This document shows positions 52,568-61,607 of a DNA stretch of 64,000 nucleotides, in pieces. A program made the translations under genes and the position numbers. The notes beneath the pieces were generated by a model. The model did no database searches. It saw nothing but the letters and a program-made list of their open reading frames with translations, and was not told the origin of the DNA. Position 1 is the first letter of the stretch, and each line of letters begins with the position of its first letter. Origin of the DNA: CAVYUC01 sp963783085 (GTDB lineage Bacteria; Bacteroidota; Bacteroidia; Bacteroidales; Prolixibacteraceae); NCBI GenBank assembly GCA_963783085.1, contig CAWAMJ010000002.1, positions 434,001 to 498,000 on the forward strand, given 5' to 3'.

Positions 52568-53728
52568 ATGAACATGCCGCGGACCTTTTGGTTGTTTTTT
52601 TTCGGCGGATTTTTGTTCTGCTCGTGTAATACACTGTACAATACACATTTGGTCGACATTGAGATAGTGGAACCGGCAGGGGTTATTTTTCCGCCGGAAA
52701 TTAAAACGCTGGCTTTGAAGTACAACAACAGCAACATTTCCTATAACCCCTATTTTGCAAAATACACACTGGACAATGAAATAAAATCCGATGCTTCCAA
52801 CATTGACAGCACAGCATCGGAAGTTTATTTTAAATCGTTTGCCGGCGAATTGCAACAGTCGTTTCTTTTCGATTCCGTTTTTGTTCTCCAGCCCCGGAAT
52901 TACAGCAATTACAATTTCGAAATTCCACCATCGATAAAGAACGATACGCTCGAAAAAGACTATGGATCAGATAATCCTGTTCAGGTACTTGCCGGTTTGC
53001 ACGAAAAATTCACTCAAAAAACTGACAAATCGAAACGTTCTGTGGTTTTGAACCCGGAATTAGGTTTGTATTCCGCGACTGAACTAAAGGAAATCAGAGA
53101 TTCAACCGGCGCCGATGCGCTGTGGTCGCTCGATTATTTTGGCGCATTTGAATACATGGCCTCCGGCAACTGGAACAAGATGGCGATTTTTATAATGCCT
53201 TTATGGAATTTTTATGATCTCAGAAAAACAGAACTTCAGTTTTACTACAATAAAATTGATACTTTTTTGTGGGAAAGCAACTGGGAAAATCAAAAGTTTC
53301 CGCCACGCGATCCTGAAATAAAGGACGTTGCCTTGAACTCGGGGCAGCAATTTGCCGGTTACCTTGTGCCACACTGGATTCCGGTGCAACGGACCATATA
53401 CAAATCGGGGCATTTTGAGATGAAACAGGCACAGGCGTTGACCGAAAAAAACCAGTGGCTGAAAGCGGCAGAAATCTGGAAAAAAAACATCAACAATCCA
53501 AACAAGAATATTGCGGCAAAAAGCAGGTTTAATCTGGGTTTGGCCTGTGAAATAGAGGGTAACCTTGATGCTGCCATCGACTGGACCGTAAAATCGTATC
53601 AGGTTTTTGGAATTAAAAATGAAATACACTCTTTTAATTGCCAGGACTACCTCCGGATTTTAAAGCAGCGAAAACTCGACCTCAAAAAAATTGAGTTGGA
53701 GGTGAACCGGGAGCCGATTATCCGATAA
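52568..53728 (+). CDS. DUF6340 family lipoprotein, third paralogue
   Basis: 386 residues with lipobox FLFCSCNTLYN. The core motif GADALWSLDYFGAFEYM and the C-terminal TPR-like part (KNQWLKAAEIWKKNINNPNKNIAAKSRFNLGLACEIEGNLDAAIDW, given here as its key KAAEIWKK and RFNLGLACEIEG blocks) match the other two. It carries an extra insertion of about 40 residues before the LSLDYF motif. Last gene of the VWA-DUF6340 operon. Confidence 0.85.
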   Translation: MNMPRTFWLFFFGGFLFCSCNTLYNTHLVDIEIVEPAGVIFPPEIKTLALKYNNSNISYNPYFAKYTLDNEIKSDASNIDSTASEVYFKSFAGELQQSFLFDSVFVLQPRNYSNYNFEIPPSIKNDTLEKDYGSDNPVQVLAGLHEKFTQKTDKSKRSVVLNPELGLYSATELKEIRDSTGADALWSLDYFGAFEYMASGNWNKMAIFIMPLWNFYDLRKTELQFYYNKIDTFLWESNWENQKFPPRDPEIKDVALNSGQQFAGYLVPHWIPVQRTIYKSGHFEMKQAQALTEKNQWLKAAEIWKKNINNPNKNIAAKSRFNLGLACEIEGNLDAAIDWTVKSYQVFGIKNEIHSFNCQDYLRILKQRKLDLKKIELEVNREPIIR

Positions 53729-53787
53729 AAATCAGCCGAACCTAAATGTTACCAGGCCCGGCTAATTTTCAAAGGGTTTCTTGTATT

Positions 53788-55335
53788 TTATTTCAATTCA
53801 ATCATTACAACCGATTTGGCGGGCATTTTTACCGTTACATTATTGCCGCTTACTTTTACGTCTTTAAATGACTTTAATGTCACTTCTTCCGGTTTTCCAA
53901 AATCATTGTAAGAATTTATTTTGTTTGCTGTAACAATATTTCCGTTTTCGAAAGACACACCGCTGCTTCCGCGCATTTCGCAGGTAACATCCAACGCTTT
54001 GTCTGGATTCAAATTACTGATGGTAATATGGATTGTGCCGTCGTCTGATTTCGATGCTGAACTGGAAATGACCGGAATATGTTCATCGCCGTTGTTATAA
54101 TCTTCGCACCGGACATCAGTTGGCAGAAGCGTTGCATCGTGGTGAACCTTATACATTTTAAACACATAAAACGAAGGGGTTTTCACCATTTCACCTTCCT
54201 GTGTCAGGATCATGGCCTGCAGAACGTTTACGGTTTGTGCAATGTTGGCCATTTTTACCCTCCGGCAGTGGTTGTTGAAAATATCGAGGTTTACGGAAGC
54301 CACCATTGCATCGCGCAATGTATTTTGCTGGTAAAGAAAACCGGGATTTGTCCCGGGCTCTACGTCGTGCCAGTTTCCCCATTCGTCGACCACCAGCCCT
54401 ACGCGGTTTGCCGGATCATAATGATCCATGATATTGATGTGCTTATCCAGCAGTTCATTCATGAAAAGTGTTTTTCTCAGCGTCGTGAAATATTCATTTT
54501 CATCGAATTGTGTTGCCGAACCTTTATGACCCCAGTCGTGGGTTACGGTGTAGTAGTGCAGCGAAATACCCTGAAAACTGCGTCCTGGATTACCGTCGCG
54601 CATTAAAACTTCCATCCAGTGGTAATCGGCTGAATTTGGTCCGCCAGCCACTTTATACAACCGGGTATCGCCGTAATTTTTGGTGAAAGTGGAATAGCGG
54701 CGCATTTCGTTGGCGTAGTATTCCGGCGTCATATTTCCCCCGCAGCCCCAGCTTTCATTGCCTACGCCCCAGTATTTTACGTTCCATGGTTCTTCCCTGC
54801 CATTAGCTTTCCGCAGATCGGTCATCGGACTTACATTATCCGAATTCAGGTATTCCACCCACTGCGACATCTCCTTGACGGTGCCACTGCCAAGATTTCC
54901 GCAAATAACCGGTTCGCAATCCAGTTGATTGCACAGTTCCAGAAATTCGTGCGTCCCGAAATGATTGTTTTCAGTTACGCCGCCCCAGTGCGTATTTATC
55001 ATGGTCGGCCGTTCGTTGCGCGGCCCTATTCCGTCCATCCAGTGATATTCATCGGCAAAACAGCCGCCCGGCCAGCGCAGGTTGGGAATCCCGATTTCGC
55101 GCAAAGCGCTTACCACATCGTTTCTGATCCCGTTCGTATTCGGTATCTGCGCATCTTCGCCAACCCAATATCCACCGTAAATACACCGTCCCAGATGTTC
55201 AGAAAAATGACCGTAAATGTGCCGGCTGATTTTTTCCCTGCCCAGGTCGGTATTTACCACAATCGTATTTTGGGCCGCTATAAACAATGGCGCAAAAAAC
55301 AATAAAAACAGCAGTCGAATCCTATAGTTTTTCAT
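53788..55335 (-). CDS. Alpha-L-arabinofuranosidase, family GH51
   Basis: 515 residues with a signal peptide (LLFLLFFAPLFIAAQ). The GH51 catalytic barrel shows ISRHIYGHFSEHLGRCIYGG, LRWPGGCFADEYHW, the acid/base Glu in YWGVGNESWGCGG and the nucleophile Glu in LVVDEWGNWH. A C-terminal beta-sandwich follows (residues ~420-515). It releases terminal arabinose from arabinoxylan or arabinan side chains in the periplasm. No regulator or SusCD is adjacent. Confidence 0.95.
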   Translation of the reverse strand: MKNYRIRLLFLLFFAPLFIAAQNTIVVNTDLGREKISRHIYGHFSEHLGRCIYGGYWVGEDAQIPNTNGIRNDVVSALREIGIPNLRWPGGCFADEYHWMDGIGPRNERPTMINTHWGGVTENNHFGTHEFLELCNQLDCEPVICGNLGSGTVKEMSQWVEYLNSDNVSPMTDLRKANGREEPWNVKYWGVGNESWGCGGNMTPEYYANEMRRYSTFTKNYGDTRLYKVAGGPNSADYHWMEVLMRDGNPGRSFQGISLHYYTVTHDWGHKGSATQFDENEYFTTLRKTLFMNELLDKHINIMDHYDPANRVGLVVDEWGNWHDVEPGTNPGFLYQQNTLRDAMVASVNLDIFNNHCRRVKMANIAQTVNVLQAMILTQEGEMVKTPSFYVFKMYKVHHDATLLPTDVRCEDYNNGDEHIPVISSSASKSDDGTIHITISNLNPDKALDVTCEMRGSSGVSFENGNIVTANKINSYNDFGKPEEVTLKSFKDVKVSGNNVTVKMPAKSVVMIELK

Positions 55336-55410
55336 AATCGATTTGAATTAGTTAAAAATTTAATTTGTTTCATTTTCAAAAATACAAAAGGAATTTAATT
55401 CCAGCCAAAC

Positions 55411-56250
55411 TTAATCTTCGCCAACCAACCGGATGCCATCCGAGTCAAAAACAATCATTTGTTGTTTGTATAAATTACCAATGGCTTTTTTGAAATTCTT
55501 TTTGCTGATGCCAAAAAGCGCTTTTACCATTTCGGGCGAAGTTTTATCTGAAACAGCCATAAAACCGCGATTCTGCTTTAATTCATCCAGAATCTTTTTT
55601 GATATCGCATCAATTTTTTCGTAGCCCGGTTTTTCCAAAAACAAATCAATTTTCTCATCTTCCCGCACTTTACCAATGTAACCGGTCATTTTTTGCCCGG
55701 CAGATAACGGCCGGAATAACTGATTTTTATAAAGTATCCCCCAATGTTCGCTATTCACGATGGCTTTATAACCGATGTCGGTTTCCTCTGCAATGAGTAA
55801 TTCCACTACTTCCCCCTGTTTATATTCCGGCGGTGTGTTATCGAGAAACTTATCAATTTTCGCCGACGCTGCAATGCGGTTGGTTTTCATGTCGAGGTAA
55901 ACGTAGACCAGGTATTCCCCTCCCACTCTCATTTTTGCTTTTTGCTCGCTGAAAGGAACCAGCAAATCTTTGGGCAGGCCCCAGTCGAGAAAAGCGCCAA
56001 AGTTGCTGGTGGAAACTACTTTTAAAAAGCCAAATTCTCCAACTTTTGCCAGCGGAGACTCCGTTGTTGCAACAAGCCGATCTTCCGAATCGGTGTAAAT
56101 AAAAACCGTGGCGCGATTGGTATTTCTGATTTCTTCGGTGATGAATTTCTGCGGCATCAATATTTCGCCCAGTTGTTCACCATCAAGATAGAATCCGTTG
56201 TCGGTTTCGCGCACTACTTCAAGTGTATTCAATTTTCCTATTTCTGCCAT
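55411..56250 (-). CDS. CvfB-like S1-domain RNA-binding protein
   Basis: 279 residues with tandem S1-like beta-barrels: VGEFGFLKVVSTSNFGAFLDWGLPKDLLVPF (second barrel, key GAFLDWGL), VYLDMKTNRIAASAKIDKFL, and a third around GYKAIVNSEHWGILY. A C-terminal winged-helix (TSPEMVKALFGISKKNFKKAIGNLYKQQMI) ends the protein. CvfB influences virulence gene expression in Staphylococcus; its Bacteroidota role is not known. Followed after 54 bp upstream by the SUI1 gene on the same strand. Confidence 0.88.
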   Translation of the reverse strand: MAEIGKLNTLEVVRETDNGFYLDGEQLGEILMPQKFITEEIRNTNRATVFIYTDSEDRLVATTESPLAKVGEFGFLKVVSTSNFGAFLDWGLPKDLLVPFSEQKAKMRVGGEYLVYVYLDMKTNRIAASAKIDKFLDNTPPEYKQGEVVELLIAEETDIGYKAIVNSEHWGILYKNQLFRPLSAGQKMTGYIGKVREDEKIDLFLEKPGYEKIDAISKKILDELKQNRGFMAVSDKTSPEMVKALFGISKKNFKKAIGNLYKQQMIVFDSDGIRLVGED

Positions 56251-56304
56251 AATAACCAGTTAACGTACAAATCGTTTTTCATTAAATTTTAAATCCCTCT
56301 TGTT

Positions 56305-56649
56305 TTATCCACCCGAACGCTTCACTTTGTAGCCTTCATCTTTCAAAATATCGATGACTTTTGTACAAAAATCGCCCTGAATGAGAATTTCCCCGTTTTT
56401 TACCGTGCCGCCCACACCGCATTTTGTTTTCAGCAATTTACCCAGTTCCTTTAAATCATCTTCGATTCCCACAAATCCGGTTACCAGCGTTACACTTTTC
56501 CCTTTTCGTTTTTTGCGGTCGAGACTCACTTTCAGGTTTTGTTGCTGCGGAGGAACAGTTTGTTGTTCTTCTTCTTTTTCTTTTTCGTATTTAAAATCGG
56601 GATTGGTGGAATAAACCATTCCCAAACGTTCTTTCCAGTCTTTCGCCAT
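56305..56649 (-). CDS. SUI1/eIF1-like translation factor (YciH type)
   Basis: 114 residues. A disordered charged linker (residues ~20-40, EKEKEEEQQTVPPQQQ) is followed by the SUI1 domain: SVTLVTGFVGIEDDLKELGKLLKTKCGVGGTVKNGEILIQGDF ending GYKVKRSGG (key GVGGTVKNG and GYKVKRSGG). Bacterial YciH is thought to check initiation fidelity like eIF1. Probably in one transcript with CvfB. Confidence 0.92.
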   Translation of the reverse strand: MAKDWKERLGMVYSTNPDFKYEKEKEEEQQTVPPQQQNLKVSLDRKKRKGKSVTLVTGFVGIEDDLKELGKLLKTKCGVGGTVKNGEILIQGDFCTKVIDILKDEGYKVKRSGG

Positions 56650-56960
56650 GTGTAATAATTATTTCAGGATTACCATCAAACTTTCGTTTTTATTTGAATT
56701 AACAAAGTTAGTTTTCTAACCTGAACTATTCATAAAATTTCAGAAATATGAATAAAGTTCAGGTTAGTAATCGTCAGAGACAGGGATCATTGTGAGTAAT
56801 CCGGAATAACCCGAATCCAACTGCTTTGAATGATTATTTTTGTATTGATTGTTCTTGCCATTCACTCCTGCTTGATTATATTTACAAATCTAAAATCAGC
56901 TGAATCATACATCTTCATCCTGATGTAATGTTCAAAGCATCAAATTAAATTTTATTCGAT
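56650..56960. other. Intergenic region upstream of beta-galactosidase
   Basis: About 310 bp between divergent genes, AT-rich, with no ORF. It contains the long inverted repeat at 56716-56767. A TATATTTAC element near 56877 may be part of the lacZ promoter, but this is weak. Confidence 0.45.
56716..56767. repeat. 52-bp inverted repeat, possible mobile-element remnant
   Basis: CTAACCTGAACT at the left end is repeated exactly in reverse complement at the right end, with a further TTCAT/ATGAA arm inside and a loop of about 14 bp. There is no T tract, so it is not a standard terminator. Ends with perfect inverted arms fit a miniature transposon end or a recombination scar. No target duplication was obvious. 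Confidence 0.55.
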
Positions 56961-59900
56961 ATGAAAGCAATACTATTGATTTTCGCAGGTATTTTTCTTG
57001 CCGGTTACGCTGTTGCCCAAAACGATTGGGAAAATGAGCAGGTAATTGGAATAAACAAGGAAGCTGCACACAGTTATTACGTTCCGTATGCAACTATTGA
57101 ACAGGCAGTTGCCGATGTAAAACTGAATTCTCCGCTGGTGCTCGATTTAAATGGAACATGGAAATTCAACTGGGTTAAACATCCCGGTATGCGCCCGGTG
57201 GATTTTTATAAAACCGATTTCGATGTTTCTTACTGGGACGATATTGATGTGCCGTCGAACTGGCAAACCGAAGGCTACGGAAAACCAATTTACACCAACA
57301 TTACTTATCCGTTCGAAAAAAATCCACCTCATATTCTGGGCAATCCACCTGCCAATTTCACTCAAAATGAGCTACCCAATCCGGTTGGATCGTACCGGCG
57401 AAATTTCAACCTCCCATCCGATTGGGATGGTAAAGAAATCATACTTCATTTCGATGGGGTTAAAAGCGCTTTTTACGTATGGGTGAATGGCGAAAAAGTT
57501 GGATACAGCCAGGGAAGTATGACTCCCGCTGAGTTTAATGTTACCAACTATGCAAAACCGGGCGAAAATACACTCGCTGTGGAAGTGTACCGGTGGAGTG
57601 ACGGAAGTTACCTCGAAGACCAGGATTTCTGGCGGTTCAGCGGAATTTATCGTGATGTTTTTTTATATGCCGTTCCCAAAATTCATTTGTGGGATTTTGG
57701 TTTGAAAACGGATTTTAACGATGATTTATCGGTTGCCGGTTTGCACCTCAACCTGAATTTCAAAAATACAGGCGCCAATAGTTCACAAACCTGCGAAGTT
57801 TATCTTACCAGGTTTGGCGAAACCCCCGGAGGAACACCAGTTGCGACAATCCCCCTAAAATCAGTTTCCCAAAAGAAAGGATTGCAAATAAGCGAAACTG
57901 TTCAGGTTGAAAAACCGGAACTGTGGTCAGCGGAAATTCCAAATTTGTACCAGGTCATTTTCGTTATGAAAGATAAAGATGGAAATGTTTCGGAAGTGGT
58001 TTCCACACCGTTCGGATTCCGCAAAATCGAGATCAGGGATCAGCAGTTGTGGATAAACAACCAAAGTGTTCTGCTGAAAGGAGTTAACCGGCACGAGCAC
58101 GATCCGTTTACCGGCCGGCACGTGAGCCTGCAATCGATGACTCGCGACGTGGAACTTTTCAAGCAATTCAATGTAAATACCGTGCGAACTTCCCACTACC
58201 CCAATCATCCTGATTTTTACAAACTCTGCGATATTTACGGGATTTACGTAATCGACGAAGCCAACGTCGAATCGCACGGAATGGGTTACGGCAAGGAATC
58301 GCTGGCACACCGGGAGAACTGGCAGAAAGCGCATGTTGATCGTGTGGTAAGTATGGTGGAACGCGACAAAAACCATCCGTCCGTAATTATCTGGTCGCTG
58401 GGAAACGAAGCCGGACCGGGCATCAATTTTGCTGCCTGCCGCGATGCCATTAAAGAACGCGATAAAGAACGGCCGGTTCATTACGAGCGCTACAACGAGG
58501 TTGCCGACATTGAATCCACAATGTATCCAAAAGTGGAGTGGCTGGACGAAACAGGCGCAAAAGACAACCCGAAACCGTTTATCATGTGCGAATATGCGCA
58601 TGCCATGGGTAATGCAGTTGGGAACTTACAGGAATACTGGGATGTGATTGAAAAGCATCCGCGGTTGATTGGCGGCTGCATTTGGGACTGGGTTGACCAG
58701 GGACTTGCAAAACCGGTTCCGGGGAAAGAAGATGAATACTTTTTTGCATACGGCGGCGATTTTGGCGATCGTCCAACCGACTGGAATTTCTGCATTAACG
58801 GACTTACCACTCCCGACCGGCAAATCACCCCCAAAATGGAGGAAATGAAAAAGGTGTATCAATATGTTGGTTTCGAACCAGTGGATTTAGCCGATGGAAA
58901 AATTACAATTAAAAACAAATACCAGTTTCTCAACCTGAATCAGTTTGATTTATCGTGGGAACTCGAACAAGATGGAAATGTTATTCAAGCCGGCGGAATG
59001 CACCCGCTCGATCTGGCGCCGGGAAAATCTGCAGAAATTTCGGTTCCGATGGAAAAAATCACTCCCGAACCGGGTTCCGAGTATTTTCTGAAAATTATTT
59101 TCAACCTGAAGAAAGACTATAAATGGGCGGACCGCGGACATGTTGTAGCCTGGGAACAGTTTAAAATTCCGGTGCAGGCGCCGGCAGTTCAACCAGTGAA
59201 TGAAGAGCAGCTGCCTTCTGTTTCCATGAAAGAAAACGGCGATGACCTGGTACTTTCGGGAAAATATTTCTCGGTTACATTTAATAAAAAAGTAGGGACA
59301 ATTACGCAACTCGATTACTATAACACGCACATATTGAAGACTGACCCGGAAGCGATTTACGGCGTTCACCCCGAAACAAACCTGATTTACTGGCCAACGG
59401 AAACAGATAAACGAGTTGCCGGGCCGATGGTAAATATCTTCCGGGCGCCGGTGGATAACGATTATATTTTTGGGCGAGGTCCGGGACCAAAATGGCGAAA
59501 AGCGCAGTTGTGGGACCTTTCTACGGAAGCGCAGCATTTTGAAGTGAACCGGATAAACGACGGAAAAACAGAGGTAAAAACCAACATCAAATCAACATCG
59601 CCAACTGGTTATTCGGTTACCACCACTACCATTTACACGGTTTATGGAAACGGACTTATTGACGTTGAAACGAACTTTAATCCTGACAACGCAGAATGGC
59701 CGCTACCAAAACTCGGGTTCATCATGCAGCTCCCAAAAGGTTTTGAAAATGTGGAATATTTTGGCGCCGGACCATTTGAAAATTATGTTGACCGGAAAAG
59801 AGCAGCCGCCATCGACCGGTACCAAACAACAGTGGACGATATTTTTGTACCATACATCAGGCCGCAGGACTGCGGAAACCGATCGGACGCACGGTGGGTG

Positions 59901-60194
59901 GCAGTTACCAACCGCGACGAAACCGGAATAATGATTACCGCGCCTGATTTAATGAATTTCAGCGCGTTGCATTATACCCCGCTCGATCTGGAAAAAGCCA
60001 ACCATCCGTACGAATTAAAAAAACGGGATGAAACCATATTAACCATTGATGTTGCCCACTGCGGACTGGGCGGCGGAAGTTGCGGCCCCGGCCCTATGGA
60101 TCGGTATTTATTAAATGCCGGAAAACGGGATTTTCATTATACTATTCGTCCTTACACCAAAAACATGGGTACCAAAACCGCAGTTGCGAAATAG
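56961..60194 (+). CDS. Beta-galactosidase, family GH2 (LacZ-like)
   Basis: 1077 residues, full-length for large GH2 enzymes. Signal peptide (KAILLIFAGIFLAGYAVAQ). Sugar-binding domain: PLVLDLNGTWKFNW ... WDDIDVPSNWQTEGYG. Central barrel: KGVNRHEHDPFTGR, VIWSLGNEAGPG (acid/base Glu) and MCEYAHAMGN (nucleophile Glu). C-terminal Bgal_small_N region: FRAPVDNDYIFG ... FGAGPFENYVDRK. Acts in the periplasm on beta-galactosides. Its stop codon lies inside the left boundary of the first 107-bp repeat array. Confidence 0.96.
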   Translation: MKAILLIFAGIFLAGYAVAQNDWENEQVIGINKEAAHSYYVPYATIEQAVADVKLNSPLVLDLNGTWKFNWVKHPGMRPVDFYKTDFDVSYWDDIDVPSNWQTEGYGKPIYTNITYPFEKNPPHILGNPPANFTQNELPNPVGSYRRNFNLPSDWDGKEIILHFDGVKSAFYVWVNGEKVGYSQGSMTPAEFNVTNYAKPGENTLAVEVYRWSDGSYLEDQDFWRFSGIYRDVFLYAVPKIHLWDFGLKTDFNDDLSVAGLHLNLNFKNTGANSSQTCEVYLTRFGETPGGTPVATIPLKSVSQKKGLQISETVQVEKPELWSAEIPNLYQVIFVMKDKDGNVSEVVSTPFGFRKIEIRDQQLWINNQSVLLKGVNRHEHDPFTGRHVSLQSMTRDVELFKQFNVNTVRTSHYPNHPDFYKLCDIYGIYVIDEANVESHGMGYGKESLAHRENWQKAHVDRVVSMVERDKNHPSVIIWSLGNEAGPGINFAACRDAIKERDKERPVHYERYNEVADIESTMYPKVEWLDETGAKDNPKPFIMCEYAHAMGNAVGNLQEYWDVIEKHPRLIGGCIWDWVDQGLAKPVPGKEDEYFFAYGGDFGDRPTDWNFCINGLTTPDRQITPKMEEMKKVYQYVGFEPVDLADGKITIKNKYQFLNLNQFDLSWELEQDGNVIQAGGMHPLDLAPGKSAEISVPMEKITPEPGSEYFLKIIFNLKKDYKWADRGHVVAWEQFKIPVQAPAVQPVNEEQLPSVSMKENGDDLVLSGKYFSVTFNKKVGTITQLDYYNTHILKTDPEAIYGVHPETNLIYWPTETDKRVAGPMVNIFRAPVDNDYIFGRGPGPKWRKAQLWDLSTEAQHFEVNRINDGKTEVKTNIKSTSPTGYSVTTTTIYTVYGNGLIDVETNFNPDNAEWPLPKLGFIMQLPKGFENVEYFGAGPFENYVDRKRAAAIDRYQTTVDDIFVPYIRPQDCGNRSDARWVAVTNRDETGIMITAPDLMNFSALHYTPLDLEKANHPYELKKRDETILTIDVAHCGLGGGSCGPGPMDRYLLNAGKRDFHYTIRPYTKNMGTKTAVAK

Positions 60195-60645
60195 ATTCGT
60201 CCAGCGGATCCGTCCAGCGGCTAAAGTCCGCTTGACGGATAAATAATTATTCCGAAAATCCTGGTGCAAATAAATAGTCGGCTAAAAAATCCTAACCATC
60301 GAGCCGGCCGAAGCGTCCATCCAGCGGCTAAAGCCCGCTTAACGGATAAATAGTTATTCCGAGAATCCTGGTGCAAATAAATAGTTGGCTAGAAGATTCT
60401 AACCGTCGAGCCGGCCAAAGTGTCCGTCCAGCGGCTAAAGTCCGCTTGACGGATAAATTGTTATTCCGAAAATCCTGGTGCAAATAAATAGTCGGCTAGA
60501 AGATTCTAACCGTCGAGCCGGCCAAAGCGTCCGTCCAGCGGCTAAAGTCCACTTGACGGATAAATTGTTATTCCGAAAATCCTGGTGCAAATAAATAGTC
60601 GGCTAAAAAATCCTAACCGTCGAGCCGGCCAAAGCGGCTTGACGG
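60184..60645. repeat. Tandem array of 107-bp repeats, array 1 (four units)
   Basis: Units begin at the word CCAGCGGCTAAAG at 60214, 60321, 60428 and 60535, exactly 107 bp apart. Each holds an imperfect hairpin, CCGTCCAGCGG-ctaaagt-CCGCTTGACGG, a conserved CTGGTGCAAATAAATAG block and a GAGCCGGCC word. The left edge overlaps the lacZ stop (TTGCGAAATAGATTCGT); the right edge is GCCGGCCAAAGCGGCTTGACGG-like. No ORF of conserved sense is present. The same edges and first-unit variants recur in array 2. Confidence 0.9.
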
Positions 60646-60697
60646 GGATCGGAAGATTTTGTAACTTACAAAACCATAGAACTTAAAACGTTAAATA

Positions 60698-61564
60698 ATG
60701 AAAACCATAAAATTTACCATCATCGCTTTCATAACAATTTCATCACTGTTTGTGAAAGCGCAAAATCAGGAATCCGAACCTGTTCGTCGCGTAAAAATCT
60801 CAGAAAATTTATATCAATTGACAGGTGGACGGGGCGCCAACGGCGGAATGTACATCGGCCAAAATGGGGTAATTATCATCGATTCGAAAATGGACCAAAA
60901 ATCAGTTGAGCAAATTTTTGCAGCGGTAAAGGAAGTTACCGACAAACCAGTCGTTTATCTGGTTAACACACACAGCGATGGCGATCATGTAAACGGCAAT
61001 CGGTATTTTCCGGAAACAGTGAAAATTATTTCCCATGAAAATTGCCGGAATGAATTTCTGGGACCACAGCGCGACGGTTCGCCATCAGATTGGTCGGATC
61101 CGGAAATGATAAAACACGTTCCTGAAATAACCTTCAGCGATAAAATGCAGCTTCACATGGGAAACCAAACGGTTGAGTTACATTATTTTGGCATAGGGCA
61201 TACAACCGGCGACCTCGTTGTTTATTTTCCGGAAGAAAAAACAGCATTTATTGGCGACCAGGTGTTTTTTGAACGCCCGCAACTCATTCATTCCTACAAG
61301 GGGGGAAATTCGTTCGGGCATGTAAAAACAACCCAAAAAATGCTGGCTGAACTTGATGCGGAAAAGTTTTGCAGTGGCCATTCCGAAATAAAAACGCGAC
61401 AGGATATCGGGAAACATTTGAAAGAAATCACAGCGCTTCAGGAAAAAGTAAAGTCGATGGTTGCCAATGGAAAAAGCCTTGCAGAGGTGCAATCGCAATT
61501 CACCGAAAATGAAAGCCAATTGGTGGAAGCAGTTTATAACGAAGTACAAAAAATGAAAATGTAA
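60698..61564 (+). CDS. Exported metallo-beta-lactamase-fold hydrolase
   Basis: 288 residues with a signal peptide (KTIKFTIIAFITISSLFVKA). MBL fold: NLYQLTGGRGANGGMYIGQNGVIIIDSKM, then the metal motif NTHSDGDHVNGN, GIGHTTGDLVVYFPE, FIGDQVFF and the last ligand region CSGHSEIKT. The first motif is HxDxDH rather than the usual HxHxDH. A C-terminal helical extension (TALQEKVKSMVANGK) follows. Substrate unknown. It lies between the two 107-bp repeat arrays. Confidence 0.9.
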   Translation: MKTIKFTIIAFITISSLFVKAQNQESEPVRRVKISENLYQLTGGRGANGGMYIGQNGVIIIDSKMDQKSVEQIFAAVKEVTDKPVVYLVNTHSDGDHVNGNRYFPETVKIISHENCRNEFLGPQRDGSPSDWSDPEMIKHVPEITFSDKMQLHMGNQTVELHYFGIGHTTGDLVVYFPEEKTAFIGDQVFFERPQLIHSYKGGNSFGHVKTTQKMLAELDAEKFCSGHSEIKTRQDIGKHLKEITALQEKVKSMVANGKSLAEVQSQFTENESQLVEAVYNEVQKMKM

Positions 61565-61607
61565 AGGTAATATCCTGTTCCGCCACTACCACTTTACATC
61601 ATCATTA

